Assembly (NCBI GenBank): GCA_951799405.1
Contig: OX637332.1
Span: forward strand, 7,941,001-8,005,000
Direction of reading: 5' to 3'
DNA length: 64,000 bases
Origin: Agapetus fuscipes
Lineage: Eukaryota; Arthropoda; Insecta; Trichoptera; Glossosomatidae
Part shown: piece by piece, positions 35,601-43,570 of the stretch
How the letters are laid out: every line of letters begins with the position of its first letter
Numbering within the stretch: position 1 is the stretch's first letter
Program-made: the position numbers and the translations under genes
Notes under the pieces: generated by a model
Seen by the model: the letters and a program-made list of their open reading frames with translations, nothing else
What the model was told of the DNA's origin: nothing
Database searches by the model: none

Positions 35601-38600
35601 AAAGACCTAGTGCTTATCAAGGAGGCCCTGGATCACAGCAAGGACCTGGTGCTTATCAAGGAGGCCCTGGATCACAGCAAGGACCTGGTGCTTATCAAGG
35701 AGGCCCTGGATCACAGCAAGGACCTGGTGCTTATCAAGGAGGTCCTGGATCACAGCAAGGACCTGGTGCTTATCAAGGAGGCCTTGGATCACAGCAAGGA
35801 TCTGGTGCTTATCAAGGAGGCCCTGGATCACAGCAAGGACCTGGTGCTTATCAAGGAGGCCCTGGATCACAGCAAGGACCTGGTGCTTATCAAGGAGGCC
35901 CTGAATCACAGCAAGGACCTGGTGCTAATCAAGGAGGTCCTCGATCACAGCAAGGACCTGGTACTTATCAAGGAGGCCCTGGATCACAGCAAGGACCTGG
36001 TGCTTATCAAGGAGGTCGTGGATCACAGCAAGGACCGGGTGCTTATCAAGGAGGCTCTGGATCAGAGCAAGGCACTGGAAGTTATCAAGGCGGTGCTGGA
36101 TCTCAACAAGTAACTGACACATATCATGAGGGTCCTGGATCACAACACGGGCGTGGTGATTATCAAGGAAGCCCTGAATTACAGCAAAGACCTGGAGCTT
36201 ATCAAGAGGGGCCAGGATCACAGCAAGGAACTGGTGCTTACCAAGGAGGACATGGATCAGAGCAAGGTTCTGTTGATTATCAAGGTCATGGAGCCCAACA
36301 AGGGCAAGGAACATTTCAAGGTGGTCATGGATTACACCAAAGCCATGGAACATATCAAGAAAGTCCATGGTCACAACAATCACCTGATAGGCAACACACA
36401 GGTCTTGTATCTCAGCATCGAGGACCTGGACCAGCATCTAACTTAGGAGCAGTCGACCAATATCAAGAACGGCCTGCGTCCCAGCAAGGAGGTCGTGGAT
36501 CACAACATGAAGGATCAAGTATTCAGCACGGAGGAACCGGAATACAACAAAGACCTGGAATTCATCAAGGAGCACCAGGCTCACAACAAGGAGGATCCGT
36601 GACACAAGGTGGTCCTGGTTTACAACAAAGACCAGGCGCATATCCCGGAGGTCGAGGGCCTTATCAGCGACCTAGTGATTATCAGGAAAAGCCAGGACCA
36701 CAACATTATCCATCTTTACAGCCAGAAGATTCTGATTCACAAAGACCTGGGGGATATCAAGGTGGAGCCGGATGGAAGGATTCTTACCACGGAGGAGCTG
36801 GAGCTTATCACGAAGGTCCTGGATCACGGCAACCAGGACCTGGCACTTATCAAGGAGGTCCTGGATCGCAGCAAGGACCTGGAGCTTATCAAGGAGGCCT
36901 CGAAACACAGCAAGGACCTGGTGCCTACCAAGGGGGCCCTGGATCACATCAAGGAACTGGTGGTTATCAAGGAGGACCTGGATCACAACAAGGACCTGGC
37001 ACTTATCAAGGGGGTCCTGGATCACAGCAAGGACCGGGTGCTTATCAAAGAGGTCCTGGATCACAGCAAGGACCTGGAGCTTATCAAGGAGGCCCTGGAT
37101 CACAGCAAGGACCCGGTGCTTATCAAGGAGGTCCTGGATCTCAGCAAGGACCTGGAGCTCATCAAGGAGGCCCTGGATCACAGCAAGGACCTGGTGTTTA
37201 CCAAGGAGGCCCTGGATCACAGCAAGGACCTGGTGCTTATCAAGGAGGCCCTGGATCACATCAAGGACCTGGAGCTTATCAAGGAGGCCCTGGATCACAA
37301 CAAGGACCGGGTGCTTATCAAGGAGGTCTTGGATCACAGCAAGGACCTGGTGCTTACCAAGGAGGCCCTGGATCACAGCAAGGACCTGGTGCTTATCAAG
37401 GAGGTCCTGGATCGCAGCAAGGACCTGGAGCTCATCAAAGAGGCCCTGAATCACAGCAAGGACCTGGTGCTTACCAAGGAGGCCCTGGATCACAGCAAGG
37501 ACCTGGCGCTTACCAGGAAGGCCCTGGATCACAGCAAGGACCTGGTGCGTACCAAGGAGGCCCTGTATCACAACAAGGACCTGGTGCTTATCAAGGAGGT
37601 CCTGGATCACAGCAAGGACCTGGTGCTTATCAAGGAGGTTCTGGATCGCAGCAAGGACCTGGAGCTCATCAAGGAGGCCTTGGTTCACAGCAAGGACCTG
37701 GTGCTTACCAAGGTGGAGCTGGATCACAGCAAGGTTCTGGTTCTAATCAAGGAGGCCCTGGATCACAGCAAGGACATGAGACTTATCAAGAAGGCACTGG
37801 ATCACAGCAAGGACCTCATGAATACTATGGAGGAGCTAGTAGATATCAAAACGAACCTGGTCCACAATCAGGAGGAACGAATCAAGGACAAGGTTACAGA
37901 TATCCTGAGACACCAGGTTTCTATACAAACAAAGACTCACAGCCTCAAGGTCCTCCATCAAGCTATGATGTTCTACATCCAGACTCGGCTTCACCTGATC
38001 GTTGGTCTCAGGATCCACAAACTTCATGGCCTAAGGTGGAAGATCATTCTCAATTCTCACAGTACCCAGGGCAAAATCAAGGTGTACATACTGGATACCC
38101 AGCAACTGGAAGTGAAGTGCCAGGGTATAATCAAGGCCCCTATGGCTATCCTGGATATGGATCTGACATAAATAGACCATCAGGTCAATACAGTTATGAA
38201 GATGAAAATGACACAAATTCCCAAGCTGAAACAACAATTCAAAAATTACACAATGAAACACAAGCTAGTGCTTCCTCTGTGGGCACTCATGCAAAAGGAA
38301 CTGCACAAGCTCAGATTACTGGAAGTTACTCTGGGACTGGCTCCTTTTCCGCTCAAGCTCAGTCTATTGATGCAACTAGAGGAGCTCAAACCCAAATATC
38401 ACTAGGAAAAGGTGGTGGCACAAGCAGTGCTCAAGGAAATGCTGGCCGTGGACAGTCTCAAGCACAAATGCAAATAGGTGAAGCTGGAGAAACAGTCGCA
38501 GAAGCTCAAAGTGGAGGATGGAATCATGGAACCAATACGCAGGTGCAAGCCAATCTTAAAGGAGGAATGGCCGATGCGCAGGCAAATGGACCTGGTAGTA

Positions 38601-39790
38601 CCTCATCCCAAGCTCAAATTGGATTTCAGCCATTCCAAGAGAATAAAGAAGAAGAACAAAGTTCAGGAGGTCCATTTTATGGAGGAGGAACTGCTTCAGC
38701 TCAGTCGGGTTATTACGCAGGACAGTCACAGACTCAAATACAAGGGAAATTTAAATACGGCTTGACTTATAATGGAGCAGCTCAGGCTGGTTCTGGTTAT
38801 AAGGATGGATCAGCACAAAATAGAACCATCTTTAAACCGTTAGATATATTTAGTTCAAAAAATGTAAGGAACGATAGAGAAGCAATCACAAACTTTACTG
38901 ATAAACCAAATGAAGTAATGCTTCAATCAGAATCTAAACATCATGACAGTACTCACTCTGATCATTATGTTGAAACAAATTTAAATACCTCAAAGCAATC
39001 ATCCAATCCAAGAGATGCTCGAAATTCATTCACAAAAAGTGATAAGGGTAGCATAGACGTTAAAGAGCCACAAAACGCAGATGAATATGATGATATTGAC
39101 GATGAAGATGATTATGAGACTGATGATTTTCCAAGTACAGAGGGAACCTTATTGGCAAATGGTACACCACGTCAAGTTGTCCTTCAACAAGCAGGACATA
39201 CACAAAAGCAGCACATTATTCTCGGTCCACTCACAAGCAAAGGTGCTCTCGTCACACAAGATTCCTCCAATAAAGACGTTCTTAAAGAGGGGTTAATCTT
39301 CCAACCGGGAGAAGTCATTCCAGGAACCCAAGGTTATACCATTCCTATTGGTTTCAGAGGCAGAGTGAGTTCCATATCAGGAGACAAAACCTTTGCTTAT
39401 GCAGATGAAAATGGTGAATCTCATGCCCAGTCAATAACTCTCACACCAGGGAATGGGAATATAACATTTGCTGAACCAGCAAAGATTACACCTTTAGTTA
39501 GAAGTTCAAACACTGGCTATCGGAGATCAGACAATTACAATCTGAGAAGCAACAGCTATAATGACCCAAACAGCTATGTAACTGTCACCAAATCAGTGAC
39601 GGGAGCCCTCAATACAAACAAAGATAACCATTTAGATGACAAGCAATTCTCTCACACATATTATACCAAGTCCTCAACTTGCGGCTACTTCACATTCTCT
39701 TGCAATATAGTTTACGGATCAAATGGACGAACCAAAATTTGTAAGCCTAAAGCACCCACAAACCCAGATGGCAGTCCAGTCCAATGTTAG
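14630..39790 (+). CDS. Secreted silk-like Gly/Pro/Gln repeat protein, five exons, complete
   Basis: Exons 14630-14680, 21085-21195, 30211-30351, 33957-34200 and 34611-39790 join in frame (phases 0, 0, 0, 1) into about 1,908 residues. Residues 1-17 form a signal peptide (MRAAGLIVVWLLTALPS), so the product should be extracellular. Residues 18-183 are a non-repetitive basic region. Then follow two blocks of a 13-residue repeat, GPGAYQGGPGSQQ (DNA period 39 bp, about 50 units), separated by a degenerate spacer; a QAQ-rich region; an acidic stretch; and a C-terminus with four Cys. The repeat resembles the GPG-Q motifs of elastic silks, but I do not recognise the family. Cuticle, eggshell, silk or salivary matrix are all possible. 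Introns 1 and 2 (6.4 and 9.0 kb) are swollen by transposons. Confidence 0.85.
14704..15120. mobile_element. PIF/Harbinger-like MITE
   Basis: Ends GGGCCTGTTGCACCAA and TTGGTGCAACAGGCCT are inverse complements, followed inward by CTCCAATCA against TGATTGGAG. The element is flanked on both sides by TTA, the three-base target duplication typical of PIF/Harbinger. It lies in intron 1 only 23 bp after the exon 1 donor. It encodes nothing. Confidence 0.75.
15541..15786 (-). repeat. LINE-3'-UTR-type repeat copy
   Basis: It runs from AATCTAAGTGGCAAAGATGT to ACATACCAACCTATAAGTTA, the complete family in antisense orientation. A well conserved middle (AACAGGGGTGACATTAGC) confirms membership. It lies in intron 1 of the silk-like gene. 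Confidence 0.75.
16196..16412. mobile_element. hAT MITE (CAGG ends), uninterrupted copy
   Basis: Ends CAGGGGTCGTGAATTCC and CGCACGCGCCTG have the hAT form CAGG...CCTG. The interior is the inverse complement of the element at 40202-40672 (for example GAGTTATTTGATAGGAATGG against the TTCTTTTAAAATTACTC region). Possible 8-bp flanks GAGTGTAC and GTGTATAC are only partly alike. Confidence 0.6.
16918..17110 (-). repeat. tRNA-derived SINE family 3
   Basis: The minus strand gives a B box GGTTCGAATCCC and a head resembling a tRNA, then CTGGTTCAACAGATGCC and GGCAAAATAGGTTGGTGGAT. The same body blocks occur at 30593-30835, 31390-31620 and 51540-51630. It abuts the LINE-type repeat at 17111. Confidence 0.6.
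17111..17485 (-). repeat. LINE-3'-UTR-type repeat copy with a nested MITE
   Basis: The family starts at TTGCAAAGATATATTACATT and ends CATAACAACCTATAAGTCAA. It is interrupted at 17214-17329 by a small inverted-repeat element; the flanks rejoin as the expected family sequence. Confidence 0.75.
17214..17329. mobile_element. Nested MITE with perfect 14-bp inverted repeats
   Basis: GGGCGTACCCAGGA (17214-17227) and TCCTGGGTACGCCC (17316-17329) are exact inverse complements. The 116-bp element splits the surrounding repeat, which proves it is an insertion. The duplication is unclear (GATCAT at the left, GATATG at the right). Confidence 0.75.
17895..18147 (+). repeat. LINE-3'-UTR-type repeat copy
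   Basis: It keeps CATGCTGTAAAACATGGTTC, CCCCTGTTTCAGGGAAAGGC and the tail TTTGTAACATAGATTATC. It is diverged in the 5' 40 bases. Confidence 0.6.
18148..18490 (-). repeat. Possible degenerate LINE 3' fragment
   Basis: On the minus strand this ends with CCACTCCGGGTTGTGGTGCCAGTGATGAT, a form common at the 3' end of insect non-LTR elements, followed by a GAT repeat. Upstream frames are broken (YCQAVGE and similar scraps). The type cannot be fixed by eye. Confidence 0.3.
18779..19024 (-). repeat. LINE-3'-UTR-type repeat copy with AATCT tail
   Basis: The 3' end of the antisense copy carries CTAATCTAATCTAATCTAAG, a tandem run of the tail hexamer. The body is complete to CATACCAACCTATAAGTCAA. The tandem tail is typical of LINE and SINE copies primed on a short repeat. 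Confidence 0.8.
19382..19632 (+). repeat. LINE-3'-UTR-type repeat copy
   Basis: It starts GATCCTTGACTTATAGGTTG and ends TTTGCAACTTAGATTTTAGA with repeated ATCTAGA tail units. It is complete and in LINE sense orientation. Confidence 0.8.
19661..20880 (+). repeat. Long non-coding repeat, partner of 9615-11425
   Basis: It starts near TCATTGAACCCTTTTGTATG and ends near GCAAGAAAGTAAAA. It shares with the inverted partner the phrases GGAGCCGTTTTTGAGAAAAT, TGTCCTGCACCAGGACAACT and TGTATGGCAGCCATCTTGAA. A (CA)n run lies at 20712-20734. It has no coding capacity and lies in intron 1 of the silk-like gene, ending about 200 bp before exon 2. Confidence 0.5.
20712..20734. repeat. CA microsatellite
   Basis: A run of ACAC units, interrupted by CATACATA at its edges, lies inside the long non-coding repeat. 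The partner copy has a GTAT run at the equivalent place (about 9755-9770), so a microsatellite-prone segment belongs to the family. Confidence 0.8.
21085..21195 (+). CDS. Silk-like gene exon 2
   Basis: The acceptor CTTTTCAG precedes GGC TCC and the donor AAA|GTAAGC follows. The 37 codons (GSFGVKIARDSSF... to EMLYNPAK) are phase 0 on both sides, so the exon could be skipped without a frameshift. The content is polar, likely the start of the mature protein. Confidence 0.7.
21610..24657. repeat. Left LTR (3,048 bp)
   Basis: It is a direct repeat of 27024-30071 at a constant offset of 5,414 bp over its whole length. Every stretch compared by eye was identical, including a run of nine C near the start. 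It contains no gene; several short frames are repeated exactly in the other LTR. Confidence 0.88.
24190..24530. repeat. About 100-bp tandem array inside the LTR
   Basis: Units begin AAAGACACCCGACGACCGC, AAACACATCTGTATCGATCG, AAACACATCTGTATCGACCG and AAACACATCCGTATCGATCT. Each is followed by an AATCCAACTCCCCGAG-like block and an AT-rich ATTATTTTTAGTGTTT block. There are three and a half diverged units. The same array is present at 29604-29944. Confidence 0.75.
24658..27023. other. Internal domain of the LTR element
   Basis: 2.4 kb with only short random frames. It contains a diverged antisense copy of the LINE-3'-UTR repeat (25128-25360) and a short SINE-family-2 tail near 26466-26510. No retroviral-type protein motif is visible, so mobility would need proteins from another element. 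Confidence 0.7.
25128..25360 (-). repeat. Diverged LINE-3'-UTR-type repeat copy
   Basis: AAGTTGCAAAGATGTACCAA at one end and CCACAAGTCAAGGAACAATG at the other, with GGGTGGTCAGCCTCATACCG inside, identify the family despite many substitutions. Its age contrasts with the apparently identical LTRs around it, so it was carried along when the element moved. Confidence 0.6.
27024..30071. repeat. Right LTR (3,048 bp)
   Basis: It is the same sequence as the left LTR. It ends CTCTACA followed by the GTAC duplication and lies 139 bp before exon 3 of the silk-like gene, so its edge is close to that exon's acceptor region. Confidence 0.88.
30211..30351 (+). CDS. Silk-like gene exon 3
   Basis: Acceptor TTATTTTCAG, donor CAG|GTAATG. 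The 47 codons (RVVVDRTTSGSRICILYL then KVPKVIIKGRRKNLRRISSNQ) are phase 0 on both ends. The exon is basic and ordered in character, unlike the repeat exon, with one Cys. Confidence 0.75.
30593..30835 (+). repeat. tRNA-derived SINE family 3
   Basis: A box TTGGTCAAGCGGATAAGACG and B box AAGTTCGAGTCCC are followed by CTGGTTCAACAGATG and GGTCAGGTAAAATAGGTTG. The head could be mistaken for a tRNA gene, but the shared downstream body with 16918-17110 and 31390-31620 marks it as a SINE. It lies in intron 3. Confidence 0.65.
31390..31620 (+). repeat. tRNA-derived SINE family 3, decayed copy
   Basis: The B-box region GCAAGTTGGAGTCCCGTCATG and the 3' part GTTCAGGCAAAAATAGATTG match the family. The A box is lost. 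Confidence 0.5.
32103..32508 (-). mobile_element. 5'-truncated LINE: end of ORF plus its 3' UTR repeat
   Basis: Reading on the minus strand, 32508-32450 matches the last codons of the LINE ORF (KEVCKDRK-like, then stop region). A roughly 100-bp spacer follows, then the complete 250-bp repeat (32346-32103). The same order occurs at 47335-50708, which shows that the repeat is the LINE's own 3' UTR. It lies in intron 3 of the silk-like gene. Confidence 0.75.
33345..33451. repeat. 107-bp perfect palindrome
   Basis: Arms 33345-33397 and 33399-33451 are 53-base exact inverse complements around a single A. The sequence is AT-rich (core TTTATTTA-A-TAAATAAA, outer ATAAATATTTAAAAATATAA). It lies in intron 3. 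It could be a MITE with no loop, a replication or template-switch product, or an assembly fold-back. Confidence 0.85.
33957..34200 (+). CDS. Silk-like gene exon 4
   Basis: Acceptor GATTTCAG, donor A|GTGAGTAT, phase 1. It encodes 81 residues (VLKLGGLMVRDFCKGHQSF to EGSRAVV) plus the first base of a Ser codon completed by exon 5. It is rich in Ala, Arg and Gln; the stretch RGQTQSQYLNVADNAQPGRA begins to resemble the Gln-rich style of the next exon. Confidence 0.78.
34300..34566 (+). repeat. tRNA-derived SINE family 2 in intron 4
   Basis: The head CCGTAGTCTAATGGTTAACG fits a tRNA A box. The body (AAACCGGTCACAAAATAAAC, CATCCATCCAGG) matches the inverse of 43300-43570. The 3' part (AGCGACGACCAAGCTTG, AACAGCGCTCAACAAATAAG) recurs near 12838, 15505, 19295, 21325 and 26466. 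It ends 45 bp before exon 5. Confidence 0.6.
34611..39790 (+). CDS. Silk-like gene exon 5 (repeat domain and C-terminus)
   Basis: Acceptor ATCTTTATAG|GT restores the Ser codon and reads GSSGMGQAQSQ onward to TAG at 39788. Approximate layout in DNA: Gly/Pro/Tyr-rich lead 34625-35205; repeat block 1 at 35206-36270 (GPGAYQGGPGSQQ with GPGGY variants first); degenerate spacer 36270-36830; repeat block 2 at 36830-37820; Tyr/Pro-rich linker; QAQ-rich region 38220-38830; polar, then acidic stretch DIDDEDDYETDDF near 39091-39130; and a compact end with CGYFTFSC and a final Cys. Since every other frame is also open across the repeats, only the splice phases and signal peptide show that this frame is the real one. 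Confidence 0.88.
35206..36270 (+). repeat. 39-bp coding tandem repeat, block 1
   Basis: Units of the form GGTGCTTATCAAGGAGGCCC... encode GPGAYQGGPGSQQ. The first four or five units read GPGGY and SQR; the middle ones are nearly identical; the last ones decay (TDTYHEGPGSQHGRGDYQG). A homogeneous centre with frayed edges is what unequal crossing-over or gene conversion produces. Confidence 0.9.
36830..37820 (+). repeat. 39-bp coding tandem repeat, block 2
   Basis: About 25 units of the same 13-residue motif, with replacements mainly at Ala4 (A, T, V), Tyr5 (Y, H) and Gly7-Pro9. It ends with degraded units (SGSNQGGPGSQQGHETYQEG). It shares the unit sequence with block 1 across a 560-bp unlike spacer, so the two arrays either exchange sequence or were split from one. 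Confidence 0.9.
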
Positions 39791-40003
39791 AATACATATG
39801 AATATGTCTTAATATATTTATAAAACTGAAGGTCGGCATCACAACACATTGAAAAATTGCACCAACCATCACCTATGTAATTATGAAGAGTCCACTTTTT
39901 GTACACAAAATGTATTGTATGATTGTTAAGAATGTTAAGTTATAAAGCAAAGAATGTAGAAATAAGATGTATGCATGCCAAGATTGAGGTGTGGTTTTAC
40001 AAA

Positions 40004-40009
40004 AATAAA
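40004..40009 (+). promoter_or_regulatory. Likely poly(A) signal of the silk-like gene
   Basis: AATAAA 214 bp after the stop codon. It is the first canonical hexamer in the 3' flank, in an AT-rich context, and fits the expected 3' UTR length. Confidence 0.5.
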
Positions 40010-40201
40010 AATCTAAGCATTAGAATTATTAACTTGGCTGTTATTTCAAATGAAAAAAAAAACTAATGGTGATTGATATCAACTCCAAAGAAAGTTCTTC
40101 ATTTCGTGAGGCAGGCTCAAAAGTTGTAGCTGAGAGGGAAAAGTTTTTTAAGACTAGATAATATTTCTTAAACTGATTTTACAATGGTACAACCTTGAAT
40201 G

Positions 40202-40672
40202 CAGGCGCGTGCATAGGCCAGGCTTGTCCAACATACGGCCCGCGGGCCATAATGTGGCCCGCGTAAGCCTATCATCCGGCCCACAACGACATCTAGTTAT
40301 TGCGCAATATGTTATTTATTTATTTAAGGCAGCGGTTTTTTTCAAATTGGGGGGCGCGACCTCTCGTCGATAGAATTTTTATGGACAAAAGTACAACAAC
40401 AAAAATAGCCCACCACGACTACAAAAGTATTAAATCCGGCCCGCCACGATTTTGAGTTGGACACCCCTGGTATAGGCAAATACATTTCAGAATAAATATT
40501 TTCTCCCATTCTTTTAAAATTACTCATTTGAAATTGACTGGAGTACTAGATACGATGGCTTCAATCGAACATAAATTTTGAATATTAAATCTGAATATCA
40601 AAATTAAATGGTTTTTTACTGTATATTGCCTACCTATTAGGCGTATGTGCCTGTATGGGATGCACACCCCTG
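40202..40672. mobile_element. hAT MITE containing a second hAT MITE
   Basis: Outer ends CAGGCGCGTGC and GCACACCCCTG (hAT form), with imperfect 8-bp flanks CTTGAATG and ATTAAATG (6 of 8 alike). Outside the nested piece it matches the inverse of 16196-16412 along its length, which confirms the insertion history. Confidence 0.7.
40219..40469. mobile_element. Nested hAT MITE
   Basis: Left end CAGGCTTGTCCAACATACGG and right end TTGAGTTGGACACCCCTG, with interior GGCCCGCGGGCC and CCGGCCCGCCACGAT typical of a widespread non-autonomous hAT group. The 8-bp flanks GCATAGGC and GTATAGGC differ at one position. It splits the outer element close to its left end. Confidence 0.8.
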
Positions 40673-42262
40673 ATTAAATGAAAAAAAAAATGGGTTGATA
40701 AGTATTGTAAGATTGAACGATGAAAGGTTTAAAGAAAATGTAAAATTATGTGAAAGTGAAGAAAGAGTGCATCATAGATAACGGAATAAAGAGATGTGGT
40801 ATGGATTCATCGATAGAACAAAACGCGTGTTCTCATATTTTTTAAAGCTCCGCCTATTGCATAGGTATTTTTCCTATACAAACAAATGTGACTTGTGATT
40901 GGCTAAGAAAGTTAAAAACAATAACGTTATCAAAACCACTAATGCATAGGGACGTTTTTCCTTTGCATTTCAATATGTGTGCGTGAGTGACCTAATATCA
41001 TACCAGAGAATATCAAACAATACCGCTGACTGAAAATCTATTATTTTCTAACACTCCCCAATTTTTTTTTAACATTTCCAAAACTGAAAACCCACAATGG
41101 CATTCATTAATTAAATTATAATTTACTTTATAAGTGTGGTCTTGGGCTTACATTTAATTCTAAATGAGACATTTTTACCAATGAGAGCAATTAAAACATA
41201 ACTTTATAATTTTAGTATTATAAAAATACCTTTCATTCAAATAATAAACAATATAGATAGGTAATCTAATTGCGAGATTGGCTTTTGTAGCTGAAATTCC
41301 TGATTGCTACTTTTGAATTACATTATTATTTCTTCATTCATCTTTAGTTCTATAGGCTAGAAGTTGTTTAGCAGTGTAGATATATCCATTCTGATGCTTC
41401 CAATTCCAAAATGTCTTAGAATCTTTCTAACGAATCAGTTGGAGGTTTCCCTAATGTTGGCAGTGAACAAAAAGTCGTCGTTGTTGCCGAAGAGTGATAA
41501 ATTGGGAAAACTATGAAACTCACCTACGAGATCCAATGAAAGTTTTGCTATTCTTTATTCGTATACAATCATACAGAGTTGAAATATTAACAAAAAAATA
41601 GTTTCAATGTTGAGGGTAGGTTTTAATTGAAGTGAATTTTAAAATTGTAAAGAAAATAAAATTAAATGTCAGCCATCATATTATCGCCCGCTTTGAGAAA
41701 CACTGTCCTATTTCGAGCCTAGGGATGTGACTAAATTCAATACATCGATACATCGTTAGATCGATACCCACTCGATATTCACGATTTTTTGATGTCTGAA
41801 AATATGTTTATGTCTACATAAATAATTCATTTTTTCATTACTTTTCCTACGATATATACTTAAATTTACATTATAAAAAATTGAAATGAAATAAATACTC
41901 CGAATCAATTTTTAGAAAATCGACCAGATTCAATTTTTTTTGTAGGTAATAAACTAGCTATCTGTAACCCGTTATGAAAGTAGAAAGACAAGTAAAGAGA
42001 AGAGCATTTTCTGTCCACGTACGTTGAAATCAATTTGGTAAATTTAGTTAGAAAAAGGTGTAAAAAATAGTTCAAATGAGAAGAAAGCATTCAAAAACGA
42101 AGTTTAGTTTGTTACGCAAAAAAACACACAATTTGGAGTATTTGAATAAAAAAGATCATTTAAATGAAAACTCGAGTATACAATACAAAATAAAATTATT
42201 TTTATTAAATTTATTACACATTTGATTTAAAAAAATAATAATTTTATAAACTTTTAATACAA

Positions 42263-42425
42263 AACTTTGTTTTATTCCACTGATGTGCATTTTTTATCGT
42301 ATCTTCATATACCTTAGATATGTACCTTTCGTTTCTTCAATAGGTATCTAGATAAATATATAAGAAACTGAAGAAACAGAAATATCTCTAACAAAAATTC
42401 TCATCAGTGGAATAAAACAAAGGTT
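42263..42425. mobile_element. MITE-like inverted repeat
   Basis: AACTTTGTTTTATTCCACTG and CAGTGGAATAAAACAAAGGTT oppose each other about 115 bp apart. It carries no coding content. No target duplication could be settled in the AT-rich flanks. Confidence 0.5.
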
Positions 42426-43299
42426 TTTTATTAAGACTTCTTAAAAACTGTTTTTGTAATCAAATATTTAAAATGGAATTCCACAATGTTTCACCACAAA
42501 AATTTGAAAAATAAATATATGACACTTTACAGGTAAAATCTTACACGTATAACAATTGAAAGGTCAATAAAATGAAATAAAAAGATCCATAAAAACTAAA
42601 ATCAATGAAATACAGCAAAAATGAATTACTGAATCAACTTAGTAGAAATGCAAGCCTCTCTGTAAGACGCTGCCTGCCAAATTTGCTCGTGATTTTTGGT
42701 CAAAAAAATAAAATTTAAAAATATACATCAACTTACGCAAAGTAATTTACAAAATACAATATAATTTACAAAACCTGGAAAAAAAATCAAGTATCTGCAT
42801 CCGCCGTAAAAGCCTAAAAACTTAAAGTGCTTGTTGAATGTTAATGAATGTTTTGTCCGACGTTTATAAAACTGCACCAATAAAGATTTCACAGAAAACA
42901 AACCCAATATTTTTATTAATTAAAAAACACACTGTTTCAATTCACTTATTATTATTTTTATTTTATTTTTATTTATTTTTTTCTACATCCTGTAACAATC
43001 AATGTATAATTCTTAAGTTTTGAACTACTTTTTTCTAACACATAATAAATATTTAAAGGATTTACTTCTGCATATATTTGAAGCAAACGTAGTTTTTTTG
43101 TAGGTATAGCCCATTGAAAAAGCCTACGTTGCTTTTTCGTTAATCGGAAACAACTTTCTTTAAAATGTGATGAGCAAATCGTGCTTGTCTTTAAAGGAAA
43201 CCAGGAGGATGGTTTCCCGGTCGCATCAATCCATTGCTCCTTTATTTTTGGATTTTGTGAAAATCTAAAAAAAACAATGTTTATTTTTCACACAGCAAG

Positions 43300-43570
43300 T
43301 AAAAGTTTGTGTAAATAACACCTGGATGGTGAACTTTGGTGACCGATCTTTGGTAAAGTAAAATGAATTTGTTTTCATCCCAACGAAGGGCATTTTTTTT
43401 TTGTGCTCCGCCAGGAATTGAACTCATAAATTTCCCATGAATGAATTGAAAGAGGTATGTAAGAATAGGAAAAATGGAGGCAGCTCTGCAAAGCCTCTGG
43501 CCACCCCTATCGGAATGGCGACAGAGTTACAGTTACAGTCCGTGTAGTTAATCACTAGACTACGGCTTGA
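43300..43570 (-). repeat. tRNA-derived SINE family 2, split by a LINE 3' end
   Basis: The minus strand reads GCCGTAGTCTAGTGATTAAC (A box region), then after an interruption GAGTTCAATTCCTGGC (B box), then a body shared with 34300-34566. 43441-43537 is not SINE sequence. Confidence 0.6.
43441..43537 (+). mobile_element. Very short 5'-truncated LINE insertion
   Basis: ATTGAAAGAGGTATGTAAGA through GGCCACCCCTATCGG to GTTACAGTTACAGT is the inverse-oriented equivalent of 11904-12000, the end of the LINE ORF and its GTTACA tail. It lies between the A and B boxes of the SINE. Confidence 0.7.

Noticed and set aside
36672..37727. 351-codon minus-strand ORF with KHQVLAVIQGLLD units
   Set aside because: It is an antisense shadow of the same repeat and arises from stop-free composition only.
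36609..38171. 520-codon plus-strand ORF with LVLIKEALDHSKD units
   Set aside because: It is an alternative-frame reading of the 39-bp coding repeat; it has no start context, and its frame lacks the splice link to the signal-peptide exon.
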